Source: Polluticoccus soli (lineage in GTDB: Bacteria > Bacteroidota > Bacteroidia > Chitinophagales > Chitinophagaceae). Taken from it: 64,000 nucleotides of DNA. This document shows positions 45,906-54,120 of the stretch, in pieces; within the stretch, counting starts at the first letter, position 1, and the number at the start of each line of letters is the position of its first letter. Location of the stretch: positions 62,001 to 126,000 of the forward strand of contig NZ_JARJHT010000003.1 in the NCBI RefSeq assembly GCF_029269745.1. Reading direction: 5' to 3'. Made by a program: the position numbers and the translations under genes. The notes under the pieces are model-generated. The model was not told the origin of the DNA. It did no database searches and worked only from the letters and a program-made list of their open reading frames with translations.

Positions 45906-46219
45906 GCGGTTTTCATTTTAACAAGAGATAGGCTTGTTAAAGAAAATAAAAAACCACACCAAGGTCTCTTATTCCTCAAGTATATCTCTCTCCCTTAAAA
46001 ATGTTTATATCCCTTATAAACCCCTAAATTATTATTTTTTTTGTACATGGCATACTCTAAACCAGAGAGAACTGAAAAAATCACATAGAAACCTTGCCTA
46101 ATAATAACTCATAACTCACCCAAAGGCCGCCATGGTGGCTAAGCTCGGCAATATTTAAAGTTTTTTCATCAGTCAATTCACACAACCATTATTTTTGCTT
46201 CGGACCGACCGAAAAAACT
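45906..46219. other. Divergent intergenic region with a leader hairpin
   Basis: No gene is visible. On the minus side a perfect 9-bp inverted repeat, TTTAACAAG (45917-45925) with CTTGTTAAA (45933-45941), would form a hairpin ending 11 nt before the giant gene's ATG. AGTATATCTCT lies at 45979-45989, and GTTTATA-TCCCT-TATAAAC at 46003-46021. On the plus side TATTTTTG (46190-46197) fits a -7 box for the YaiO-like gene. Confidence 0.6.
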
Positions 46220-47500
46220 ATGGCGCTGACCTTTAAGTGTACAAAAGGAATATTCTTAATGACAATATTGACGGTGCTTGTAATCAAGACATCGGCGCAA
46301 AACACCCAAAACCCTGACAGCCTCTTTTCCATGGCGCGCACAGCGGCCTATGATCATAAAGACTACTCATCGGCTATCACATTAAGCAAACAGGCACTGC
46401 AAATAGCACCCAACTATACAGACATTGCTGTCTTTCTTGGGCGTATATATACATGGAACAAGCAAACTGATAGCGCTCGTTATTACTTCGACCTGGCTCT
46501 GCAGCAGAAGCCTGGCTATGAAGACGCCCTTTCGGCGTATGCCGATCTTGAATTCTGGAACAAAAACGACTCAGCTGCGCTGGCCCTGGCCAACGAAGGC
46601 CTGGCCAAAAATCCCACATCTCAGCAGTTGCTGGTCCGAAAGGCTACCGTACTAGAATCGATGAGGCAATATGAGGAAGCGGCCCTGCTGGCTGACTCCG
46701 TTCTGACATTAGATAAGGGCAACCAGGACGCGCGCGCTTTGTTAACCCGCCTTTACGGCTTCCTGTCAAAAAACAGGGTAGGCATCAAGTATGACTATAC
46801 GTATTTTGACGAGCAATTCCCGGATCCGTGGCATATGCTGGCAGTAGACTATACACGTCAAACCAACATGGGTTCGATAACCGCTCGCGTTAACTATGCT
46901 AATCGCTTTGCCAACGACGCCGTGCAATACGAGTTGGAAACCTATCCGCGGATTTCGAGAACTTTTTATGCTTATGTCGCTGCTGCTTACTCGTCAGACA
47001 CCATTGGCATATTCCCTAAATGGAGATTAGGCGCATCGCTATTTGCCAACCTGCCGCACGCGTTTGAAGCAGAAGCTGGTATTCGCTACCTGTATTTCGC
47101 GGGCGATGCTAACGGCACAGATTTCTACACGCTCTACCTAGGCAAATACTATCATAAATTTCTCTTTGGCGCACGTGTATACCTGACACCTAACCCAACA
47201 GCTACATCGCAGTCATACAACGCTATAGCACGCTATTATTTCGGCGGCGCCGACGACTACCTGAATTTCCTGGTAGGTTATGGTATCTCACCCGATGACA
47301 GAAACTCTGCACCTCTTATTAATATTAACACCGGCCAGCTGAAAAGTTACCGGGGCGAACTGATCTTCAGAAAGCTGATAAAACGCATGAATATCCTGAC
47401 GCTCAACCTGTCATTACAAAACCAGGAATTTACACGCGGCACCGAGGTGATAAAAGGCAACCAAATACAAGCGGGCATCGGTTACATACGCAGGTTCTAA
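46220..47500 (+). CDS. TPR protein with YaiO-type outer-membrane beta-barrel
   Basis: The 426 residues start with a signal peptide (GIFLMTILTVLVIKTSAQ). Residues ~30-185 hold tetratricopeptide repeats (AITLSKQALQIAPNYTDIAVFLGRIY; SARYYFDLALQQKPGYEDAL). From ~193 the protein is a beta-barrel of the YaiO family (RVGIKYDYTYFDEQFPDPWH to IQAGIGYIRRF). The combination is typical of exopolysaccharide export or modification proteins in the outer membrane. It converges on the GT2 gene with stop codons overlapping, and together with the HEAT and response-regulator genes suggests a polysaccharide secretion group. Confidence 0.85.
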   Translation: MALTFKCTKGIFLMTILTVLVIKTSAQNTQNPDSLFSMARTAAYDHKDYSSAITLSKQALQIAPNYTDIAVFLGRIYTWNKQTDSARYYFDLALQQKPGYEDALSAYADLEFWNKNDSAALALANEGLAKNPTSQQLLVRKATVLESMRQYEEAALLADSVLTLDKGNQDARALLTRLYGFLSKNRVGIKYDYTYFDEQFPDPWHMLAVDYTRQTNMGSITARVNYANRFANDAVQYELETYPRISRTFYAYVAAAYSSDTIGIFPKWRLGASLFANLPHAFEAEAGIRYLYFAGDANGTDFYTLYLGKYYHKFLFGARVYLTPNPTATSQSYNAIARYYFGGADDYLNFLVGYGISPDDRNSAPLININTGQLKSYRGELIFRKLIKRMNILTLNLSLQNQEFTRGTEVIKGNQIQAGIGYIRRF

Positions 47501-48939
47501 GGTTTCTTGGCAGGCGCAGCTGCGGCAGCGGGACCAAACCCCTGGCGAGTCATCTCACCCCAGCTCTTCTTCTTGCGTATCAAATCAATATACCCCTTAA
47601 TACCAGCCCATACGCCGAAGGGATGGAAATAGAAAGGTTCAGTCATACCAGTAAGCAATAGTTTCATCATGTCTGTCCGCCTGCGGTATTGGTTGAAGGT
47701 TATTACCTCCATCAGCGCAGCAAACGACGAATACATGTAACCGAACGAGATAATGAATACCAGCAAGGCTATGAATATTTGCCAGTCTATTATCTGCAGG
47801 TACACCATTATCAAAAATGCGATGGTGCCAAAGAACTCGATCAAGGGCGCCAGCATCTCGAAGAAGAACCAATACGGATAACTCAGCATGCCCAGCAGGC
47901 CATACTTCGGGTTAAAGAACATCACCTTGTGGATCTTCATTGTCTCTATCGTACCGCGCATCCAGCGGTTGCGCTGGCGGCCAAGTATTTTCTTCGATTC
48001 AGGTGCTTCGGTCCAGCATAGCGGATCAGGAATGTAGGCAACTTTATACTTTACATTTTGCTCCTCCATATACCTGCGCATGCGTACTACCAGCTCCATA
48101 TCTTCACCTACTGTGTTGTGATTGTACCCACCTGCTTTTATAGCTATGTCTTTATTGAATGCACCAAACGCGCCCGAGATCAACAGCAGCCCGTTCAGTC
48201 TTGCCCATGCCATGCGCCCCAGCAGAAAGGCTCTGATATATTCCAGCGACTGCATGCGCGCGTAGTAATTCTTTGGGAGATTGATCTTTACCAGCCTACC
48301 ATCCTTGATCTCGCACGAGTTCGCAATGCGCACTACCCCACCTGTAGCGATCACCTTCATGTCCGTCTCTTCCATGAAAGGCTTGATCATCTTCATCAGC
48401 GAGTCCTGCTCCAGTATACAGTCCACGTCTATACACACTATGAGGTCGTGACTGCTAACATTGATACCCACGTTCAGCGCATCAGCCTTGCCGCCATTCA
48501 CTTTGTCAACCACCACTAGTTTTTTGTATACCGGATTCTTACTCTTGTAGACACCACGCACTTCTTTGGTTTCTATCTGGTAGCGCACAAAAAAATCTAT
48601 CTTCTCCAGCTGGTACGCGTCTATCAGCTTTTGCAGGCTGTCATCTTTACTGCCATCATTGATGATGATCACCTCGAGGTGGTTATAGTAAATAGACAGC
48701 AGCGAACGCACATTCTCAATAATAGTAGCTCCTTCGTTATATGCAGGCGCAAGGATGCTCACCGACGGATCGTGCGGCGACGACACCAGCAACCTGTAAT
48801 CAGTAAACTCATTATTGCGAAGGTATTTTTGTGTTTCGCCAATGGAGAAGAAACCGATAAGCAGATAGGACAAAAGCAACAATACAGAATAAATGAATAT
48901 CCCATAGGTCAGCAGATCGATGGCAATTTCATAGTTCAT
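47497..48939 (-). CDS. Membrane GT2 family glycosyltransferase (PgaC/hyaluronan synthase-like)
   Basis: The 480 residues have one N-terminal membrane helix (about 10-32), a GT-A domain and about four C-terminal helices. The motifs are D171-V-D173 (nucleotide-sugar and metal), the acid/base region VGEDMELVVRM and QRNRW, the Q/RxxRW motif of processive synthases. It probably polymerises a surface polysaccharide such as poly-GlcNAc and threads it through the inner membrane. The C-terminus ends in an Ala/Pro/Lys tail (AAAAAPAKKP). It overlaps the HEAT-repeat gene upstream by 4 bp. Confidence 0.88.
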   Translation of the reverse strand: MNYEIAIDLLTYGIFIYSVLLLLSYLLIGFFSIGETQKYLRNNEFTDYRLLVSSPHDPSVSILAPAYNEGATIIENVRSLLSIYYNHLEVIIINDGSKDDSLQKLIDAYQLEKIDFFVRYQIETKEVRGVYKSKNPVYKKLVVVDKVNGGKADALNVGINVSSHDLIVCIDVDCILEQDSLMKMIKPFMEETDMKVIATGGVVRIANSCEIKDGRLVKINLPKNYYARMQSLEYIRAFLLGRMAWARLNGLLLISGAFGAFNKDIAIKAGGYNHNTVGEDMELVVRMRRYMEEQNVKYKVAYIPDPLCWTEAPESKKILGRQRNRWMRGTIETMKIHKVMFFNPKYGLLGMLSYPYWFFFEMLAPLIEFFGTIAFLIMVYLQIIDWQIFIALLVFIISFGYMYSSFAALMEVITFNQYRRRTDMMKLLLTGMTEPFYFHPFGVWAGIKGYIDLIRKKKSWGEMTRQGFGPAAAAAPAKKP

Positions 48940-50021
48940 CTCTTCAGCTCGTATTTTACATGGTTATAGATATGCAGATACGGCACTGGTTGCAGCTCTG
49001 CCCGCGCAGCCAACACCTCAAAACCGTTGCTGCAATTCCGGGCGATAGCACGCGCGCTTTCCAGCTTCAGCAGGTCATCGGGATTGTCAAGTTCCAACTG
49101 CAGAAAAGGCAGCTCCTCATCTCCGCTTATCTTGAACAACTGTTGCAATATGGCTCTTTTGTTGGCAGGTGTTTCTATCGGGTAGTGTTGCACCAATATG
49201 CCTGTTGTAGACAAGTTGGCCAACCGTGCGAGTGTGATAATGGCTTGCAGGCGAATGCGATCGTTGGTGTGATCGAGGCAATGCACTACATCATCGTGCA
49301 CCTGCAATTGATAATATATCTCTGCCAGCCTTAGTGCAAACAACACCACATATTCGTTTTCCGATCTTATCCAGCGCAGCAGTCCCGGCATATCCTGTGG
49401 GTTCAGTGCCTTCAGTTGTTCGAGTATTTTTAGTTGTTGCCAGTCTGTAAGCGGATAGGTCAGTGTGTCAAGAAAGTCGAGTCCGTCGAAACCCGAAAAA
49501 GTGATCAATGCAGTTTGCGCCTCGGTACGGATATTCTCATTCTCGCTGTTGGTATGCACGGCTATCTTATCCTTCATGTCCACCTCGTTCATCATATACA
49601 GCTCGTATATGCCACGGGCTTTTTTGTACCAGCGTTTATCATGAAATTTATCGAGCGAATCTTTTTTCAGATCCAGTTGCTCGTACAACCGAGATATGTT
49701 CATAGCAGCCCCACCCGTCAGGTTCTTCCGGGTCGATATGAGCTGGTTGACTGCAAACTGGCGGTTGACAGGCAGTTCCAATTCTTTCCGAAGATCGGGG
49801 GTGACGTAAATGTGTCCACCTTCTTCATCCAATAACGCCTCCCCTATCCATTCGTCTAATATATCGGCTATTTTCTGGCGTTTAAAAAAGCGTTGCTTTT
49901 TCTGATACAGGTAGGTATAGATCATCAGCACTATAATAGCAGTAGTGCTGCCAAAAACTATGGCCGCGCCATACAATCGCTCGGTGGTAATAAAATCCAG
50001 AAAAGTTTCCCCAGGTGACAA
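48936..50021 (-). CDS. Membrane-anchored HEAT-repeat protein
   Basis: The 361 residues have one membrane helix (about 18-39, GAAIVFGSTTAIIVLMIYTYLY) and a long helical cytoplasmic part with HEAT-like pairs (ENIRTEAQTALITFSG; DRIRLQAIITLARLAN; LLKLESARAIARNCSN). HEAT repeats bind partner proteins. Its overlap with the GT2 gene (4 bp) and position after the response regulator (25-bp gap) suggest that it links the regulator to the synthase, which is inference. No enzymatic motif is seen. Confidence 0.78.
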   Translation of the reverse strand: MSPGETFLDFITTERLYGAAIVFGSTTAIIVLMIYTYLYQKKQRFFKRQKIADILDEWIGEALLDEEGGHIYVTPDLRKELELPVNRQFAVNQLISTRKNLTGGAAMNISRLYEQLDLKKDSLDKFHDKRWYKKARGIYELYMMNEVDMKDKIAVHTNSENENIRTEAQTALITFSGFDGLDFLDTLTYPLTDWQQLKILEQLKALNPQDMPGLLRWIRSENEYVVLFALRLAEIYYQLQVHDDVVHCLDHTNDRIRLQAIITLARLANLSTTGILVQHYPIETPANKRAILQQLFKISGDEELPFLQLELDNPDDLLKLESARAIARNCSNGFEVLAARAELQPVPYLHIYNHVKYELKR

Positions 50022-50046
50022 ATCTCTCGTGTTATCTAGTTAATAG

Positions 50047-50406
50047 TTATCGCTTCAGCTGCCTTTTGATACGGATGGTCAGCTCTGTGAGGCTAAAGGG
50101 TTTGGTCACATAATCATCAGCGCCCAGTTCAAATGCTTCTTCAACAATATTCTCCTGTCCCATAGTCGAGAACACGATCACAGGTATCTTTTTAGACGTG
50201 ATACTTTTCACTTTGGCCACGATCTCCAGTCCCGATGCATAGGGCATCATCATATCGGTAAGCACAATATCAGGCATATGCTCTTCTATTCTTTCAAGCG
50301 CTTCTTTTCCATCATTGCAGCATATCACCTCAAAACCTTCCTTTTTGAGCTTCAGCTCCACCGTTTTTTGTATCAGCGAATCATCTTCGGCTACCAGGAT
50401 CTTCAT
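50047..50406 (-). CDS. Single-domain response regulator
   Basis: The 119 residues are a stand-alone receiver domain. The acidic pocket is E7-D8-D9, the phospho-acceptor D51 (IVLTDMMMP), the switch Ser80 (VIVFSTMG) and the Lys102 of YVTKPF. With no output domain it must act by protein contact, CheY-like. As first gene of the operon with the HEAT protein and GT2 synthase, it may control polysaccharide synthesis. No histidine kinase is adjacent; the four-PAS kinase at 54121 is a candidate partner only by proximity. Confidence 0.92.
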   Translation of the reverse strand: MKILVAEDDSLIQKTVELKLKKEGFEVICCNDGKEALERIEEHMPDIVLTDMMMPYASGLEIVAKVKSITSKKIPVIVFSTMGQENIVEEAFELGADDYVTKPFSLTELTIRIKRQLKR

Positions 50407-50426
50407 TCCGTTTTAATAAATTTTTT

Positions 50427-50460
50427 CAAAGATATATTGCGAGCTTCACTGCTGCACAAA
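50427..50460 (-). promoter_or_regulatory. Likely promoter of the response regulator-HEAT-GT2 operon
   Basis: On the minus strand TTTG (50457-50460) and TATCTTTG (50427-50434) are separated by 22 bp, one more than usual. The -7 box is a full match and lies 20 bp before the start codon. Confidence 0.6.
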
Positions 50461-50643
50461 AAAATCACCTGTAGGCTACTGCCCTTCGGTGATATAGTTT
50501 GTTCCGGCGCACCGGAATTCAACAGCGATGTACAATTAAAAATACACATTTCGCCCCATAATTAAGTCTCATGTTCCGGTGGCTACCTCCGCAGCTGGGG
50601 AATCTGCGCGTAGATTTTAGTAACAGGAATGCTTTATTTTTTT

Positions 50644-50671
50644 AACTTGTAGTGATATATACTTACAAGTT
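50644..50671. promoter_or_regulatory. Inverted repeat upstream of the arylsulfotransferase-like gene
   Basis: AACTTGTA (50644-50651) and TACAAGTT (50664-50671) are perfect 8-bp arms with a 12-bp AT-rich centre, ending 16 bp before the preferred ATG at 50688. It may be an operator or a leader hairpin. Confidence 0.5.
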
Positions 50672-50687
50672 TCATTCTCTGTTGGTT

Positions 50688-52181
50688 ATGCGCTGCATCT
50701 CGTTCGCTATATTTTTTTTAATTTCTTTTGTTGCTACTGCACAAATACGCCCTGCCGAAAACGACACCCTAAACTACAGGCTCGTAGGCTTTTCCGTGCC
50801 TGCGCAACCAAAAACCGGATCTTACCTGTTGGAAATAGCTGAAGGCAGGTTCAACAATGATTATGATTTTCAGAAGAACATAATTTACAGTAAGGCATAT
50901 CCTGCAAATAGGATAGTAGAAACGGTACCCGCTTTTGGCAAAGAGTACACATGGCGCATATCTTACCTGAATAAGCGCCAGCGCCCGAACAACAAAACGC
51001 CGTTACGTCACTTTGTCACTGGCTATTTAGCTTTCACAGACACTGCGAGATTCAGGTATAGAATAATCGATACCGCAACAGCTCATAAAGACCTTATTAT
51101 ATTTCACGATGCTTCGCGCGCCGCGTACGACATGAGCGGAATGCCTGTGTGGTTTCTACCGGCAATAGGCGATGTCATCGATAGCCTGACCAGTATTCGC
51201 GACATGGAAATCACGCCGCAGGGCACCATCACTTTTTTGGCAGGATCTAAAGCGGTGGAGGTGAACTACGACGGCGAATTACTCTGGATGGCGCCGAACG
51301 ATGGACGTGTTAGCAATGACACCTCCGAGTATTATCATCACGAATTCACACGACTCGCAAATGGCAACTATATGGTTGCCGGCCATGAAAGTGGCCTGCG
51401 GGAAATACCAAAGGGATTTGATACTACACAGTTAACGCAAGATCGGCTGGTTTCAAAGGACGGCAAACGATACATATTTAGCAGACAAGGCACTTTAATA
51501 GAATACGATCCGGCAAAAAATGTGGTGTGGTCATGGCGTTCATCGCAGTATTTCTCAAATGCCGACATATTTGGAGACAACCTCCAGTCGATAGCCAATA
51601 CGCACATGAACGCGTTTTACTTCGACGAACTGCAAAGAGCTGTGTACGTCAGTTTCAGGGATCTGAGCCGCGTGATAAAAATCAAATACCCGGAGGGCGT
51701 AGTGATCGCCGAATATGGTCAATCTATACACGGAGAACCCAGGCAGGGAAATGGAATGTTTTACGGCCAGCACTGCTGCCGGGTCAACGCCAACGGCCAA
51801 TTGTACCTGTTCAACAACAACATTCCATTTACGAAGGATAAGAGAAGGCGGGATGTTAAAGGGATCATATCCACTGTTGCTATTTACGACGAACCAAAGA
51901 ATGAAAGCGGATCGCTGACAAAAGCATGGGAGCAGACCTGCAATATCGACACGTTTGCAGCTTATTCATCAGTAGGCGGAGGAAGCGTGTATGAACTTGG
52001 CGACGGAGCAATACTTGTGTCCATGGGGTCTGTTAACAGGGATTATATAGTTGGCCAGGATAAGAAGATCGTATGGAACGCGGTGTTTGAAATGAAGAAC
52101 GGTGAAAACTGGATGCCTTATGCCAATTATCGCTCTAGCCCGGCAGATCATCGCAAGTTCTTGCAATTGATATTCAAATAG
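50688..52181 (+). CDS. Secreted arylsulfotransferase (ASST)-like protein
   Basis: The frame is open to 50652, but the ATG at 50688 begins a clean signal peptide (MRCISFAIFFLISFVATAQ), giving 497 residues. The body shows beta-propeller repeats of the ASST family: YDMSGMPVWFLP, VEVNYDGELLWMAP, YHHEFTRLANGNYMVAG, LIEYDPAKNVVWSWRS, and later INGQLYLFNNN-like segments. ASST enzymes transfer sulfate between phenolic compounds through a catalytic His. Here the candidate is in the HHEF or QHCC stretch, so activity is not certain. Many Bacteroidota members are of unknown substrate. Confidence 0.8.
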   Translation: MRCISFAIFFLISFVATAQIRPAENDTLNYRLVGFSVPAQPKTGSYLLEIAEGRFNNDYDFQKNIIYSKAYPANRIVETVPAFGKEYTWRISYLNKRQRPNNKTPLRHFVTGYLAFTDTARFRYRIIDTATAHKDLIIFHDASRAAYDMSGMPVWFLPAIGDVIDSLTSIRDMEITPQGTITFLAGSKAVEVNYDGELLWMAPNDGRVSNDTSEYYHHEFTRLANGNYMVAGHESGLREIPKGFDTTQLTQDRLVSKDGKRYIFSRQGTLIEYDPAKNVVWSWRSSQYFSNADIFGDNLQSIANTHMNAFYFDELQRAVYVSFRDLSRVIKIKYPEGVVIAEYGQSIHGEPRQGNGMFYGQHCCRVNANGQLYLFNNNIPFTKDKRRRDVKGIISTVAIYDEPKNESGSLTKAWEQTCNIDTFAAYSSVGGGSVYELGDGAILVSMGSVNRDYIVGQDKKIVWNAVFEMKNGENWMPYANYRSSPADHRKFLQLIFK

Positions 52182-52298
52182 TTGAGAGGACGGGGCGAAA
52201 AATTAACAAATATTTCTTTTTTAACTGAAAGTTCTATAAATTAGTAAAACCATTACATTAAACTTAATCATTTTCCGTTGACATATCAATCGGTGCTT

Positions 52299-53993
52299 AT
52301 GAAAAAAATTACACTATTTGCTCTCTTACTTTTATCCACTCAGGCTTACAGATCCCAGGCCCAGTGTTCAACGTCTTCTACCCCGGGTTCCTATTGTGGT
52401 TCTGGCGATGCCATCGACGCATTCTCGCTTGCGGGTGTTCCAACAACCGGCAATAGCGGCTGCAGCAACTCATCGGGATATATATTTTTCAATGCGCCCG
52501 TGAGGACCCTGACCATAGGTCAAACTTATCCATGGACTGCTACTGTGGGTGGCAGCTCGTGGACAGAAGGCTTTGCGATATGGATCGATCTAAACAACAA
52601 CGGTCAATTCGAATCAACGGAGCAGCTTGCATCAACCCCCGCGGCCTATAGCCACAGCGGGACAATAACGATACCAAGCACAGCTACACCGGGTACCAAT
52701 ATCAAAATGAGAACCCGTTGCCAGTATGCAACTCAAATGTTAGCCACTGATGCTTGTACAACTTTAAGCTGGGGTGAAACCGAAGATTACAACGTGACGC
52801 TGGCCTCTGCCTGCCCGCTGCCTACTGTGTCCGCGCAGCCTCAAAACCGCACTACCTGCGAAGGTCAGAACGTGCAGTTTAGCGTGACTGCGACCAGCGC
52901 TGCAAGCTACCAGTGGCAGGTAAATCCCGGTACTGGCTGGTCAAATGTAGCTGGCGCCAACTATTCAGGCGCAACTGCCAATACACTTGCCATCACCAAC
53001 GTAACAATTGCTTTCAACACACGCCAATACCGTTGTATCGTTACGGGCAACTGTAGCAACCCTGTAACTTCAGCAGTTGCTACACTCACCGTTAATGCCG
53101 GTCCGTCGATCACATCGCAAACACTGGCAGACACTATTTGCCACAATGCGATAACATCGCTGAACGTTAACACCGCAGGTACAATAAGCGCTTACCAGTG
53201 GGAAATGGCTATAGCTACAGTTGGCATATTCAGCCCTGTACCTAACCAATACCCATTCTCTGGCGCTAATACAAAAACACTGACCATCGTACCGGTTCCC
53301 GATACGCTTAATGATTACATCTTCAGGTGTGCTGTTATCGGCGGCCAATGCCCTAATCTGAACTCTGCTCCGATACCAATGAATGTGATCGAGTCTCCTG
53401 TATTTATTGAAGACCCGCAGGATCAGCATATCCAGCCAACTGCCGATGCGCTGTTTACAGCTAAAGGCACACAAGGCATGGCAATAGTTTACTACTGGCA
53501 GGCAAGCGCCGATGGTATCAACTACTCAAACATTTACGACAACGCGTTGTATGCTAAAACCAAGACTCCGGAACTGCTGGTAAAAGCAGCGCCACTGTCT
53601 ATGGCCAACTGGCATTTCCGTTGTATCATTAAATCTGCCGATCCACAATGCGGCCTTTATTACGACACAAGTAAGTCGGCTCAGCTGAAAATGGTCATCC
53701 TGCCATCTGGTGTAAATGAACTGGCAAGCGAGCAAAGTGAGATCGTGGTTTATCCTAACCCAGCTACAGGTGGTGAATTGTTCATCAGCACAACGGCTAA
53801 AATAGAAGGTGCTTTGAGAGCAACTGTGATAGACAAACTGGGTCGCGTACTCTATTCTTCAGACATCAACCTGTCTAACAGCAATAAAGCGGCAACCATA
53901 GATGTAAGCCATCTTACTCCAGGTGTTTACAACCTTCAGCTCACCAATGCAGAGGGCACGTTAAACAGCACTACTACCTTTACGAAACAGTAA
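52299..53993 (+). CDS. Secreted GEVED/Ig-like protein with T9SS type A sorting tail
   Basis: The ATG at 52299 starts a signal peptide (MKKITLFALLLLSTQAY, cleavage after RSQAQ), giving 564 residues. Residues ~60-165 form a GEVED domain (FAIWIDLNNNGQFES ... WGETEDYNVTL). Two or more Ig-like domains follow (VSAQPQNRTTCEGQNVQFSV; FIEDPQDQHIQPTADALFT). The C-terminal ~85 residues (IVVYPNPATGGELFI to NSTTTFTKQ) are the type A sorting domain for T9SS. It is probably a cell-surface or released binding protein, and its ligand is unknown. A strong terminator follows. Confidence 0.88.
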   Translation: MKKITLFALLLLSTQAYRSQAQCSTSSTPGSYCGSGDAIDAFSLAGVPTTGNSGCSNSSGYIFFNAPVRTLTIGQTYPWTATVGGSSWTEGFAIWIDLNNNGQFESTEQLASTPAAYSHSGTITIPSTATPGTNIKMRTRCQYATQMLATDACTTLSWGETEDYNVTLASACPLPTVSAQPQNRTTCEGQNVQFSVTATSAASYQWQVNPGTGWSNVAGANYSGATANTLAITNVTIAFNTRQYRCIVTGNCSNPVTSAVATLTVNAGPSITSQTLADTICHNAITSLNVNTAGTISAYQWEMAIATVGIFSPVPNQYPFSGANTKTLTIVPVPDTLNDYIFRCAVIGGQCPNLNSAPIPMNVIESPVFIEDPQDQHIQPTADALFTAKGTQGMAIVYYWQASADGINYSNIYDNALYAKTKTPELLVKAAPLSMANWHFRCIIKSADPQCGLYYDTSKSAQLKMVILPSGVNELASEQSEIVVYPNPATGGELFISTTAKIEGALRATVIDKLGRVLYSSDINLSNSNKAATIDVSHLTPGVYNLQLTNAEGTLNSTTTFTKQ

Positions 53994-54011
53994 GTCAATT
54001 CCATACAGATG

Positions 54012-54043
54012 ATAAAGCCCCTCTCCAGGGGCTTTATTTTTTT
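54012..54043 (+). terminator. Rho-independent terminator
   Basis: ATAAAGCCCCT (54012-54022) pairs with AGGGGCTTTAT (54027-54037) around CTCC and is followed by a run of T. Confidence 0.93.
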
Positions 54044-54120
54044 GCCCATATGAAGCAACTGTTCAGTATGGCATTTGATTTATACAAACAATGCTGTATT
54101 CAGCTTGACGGGAGCGTGTT

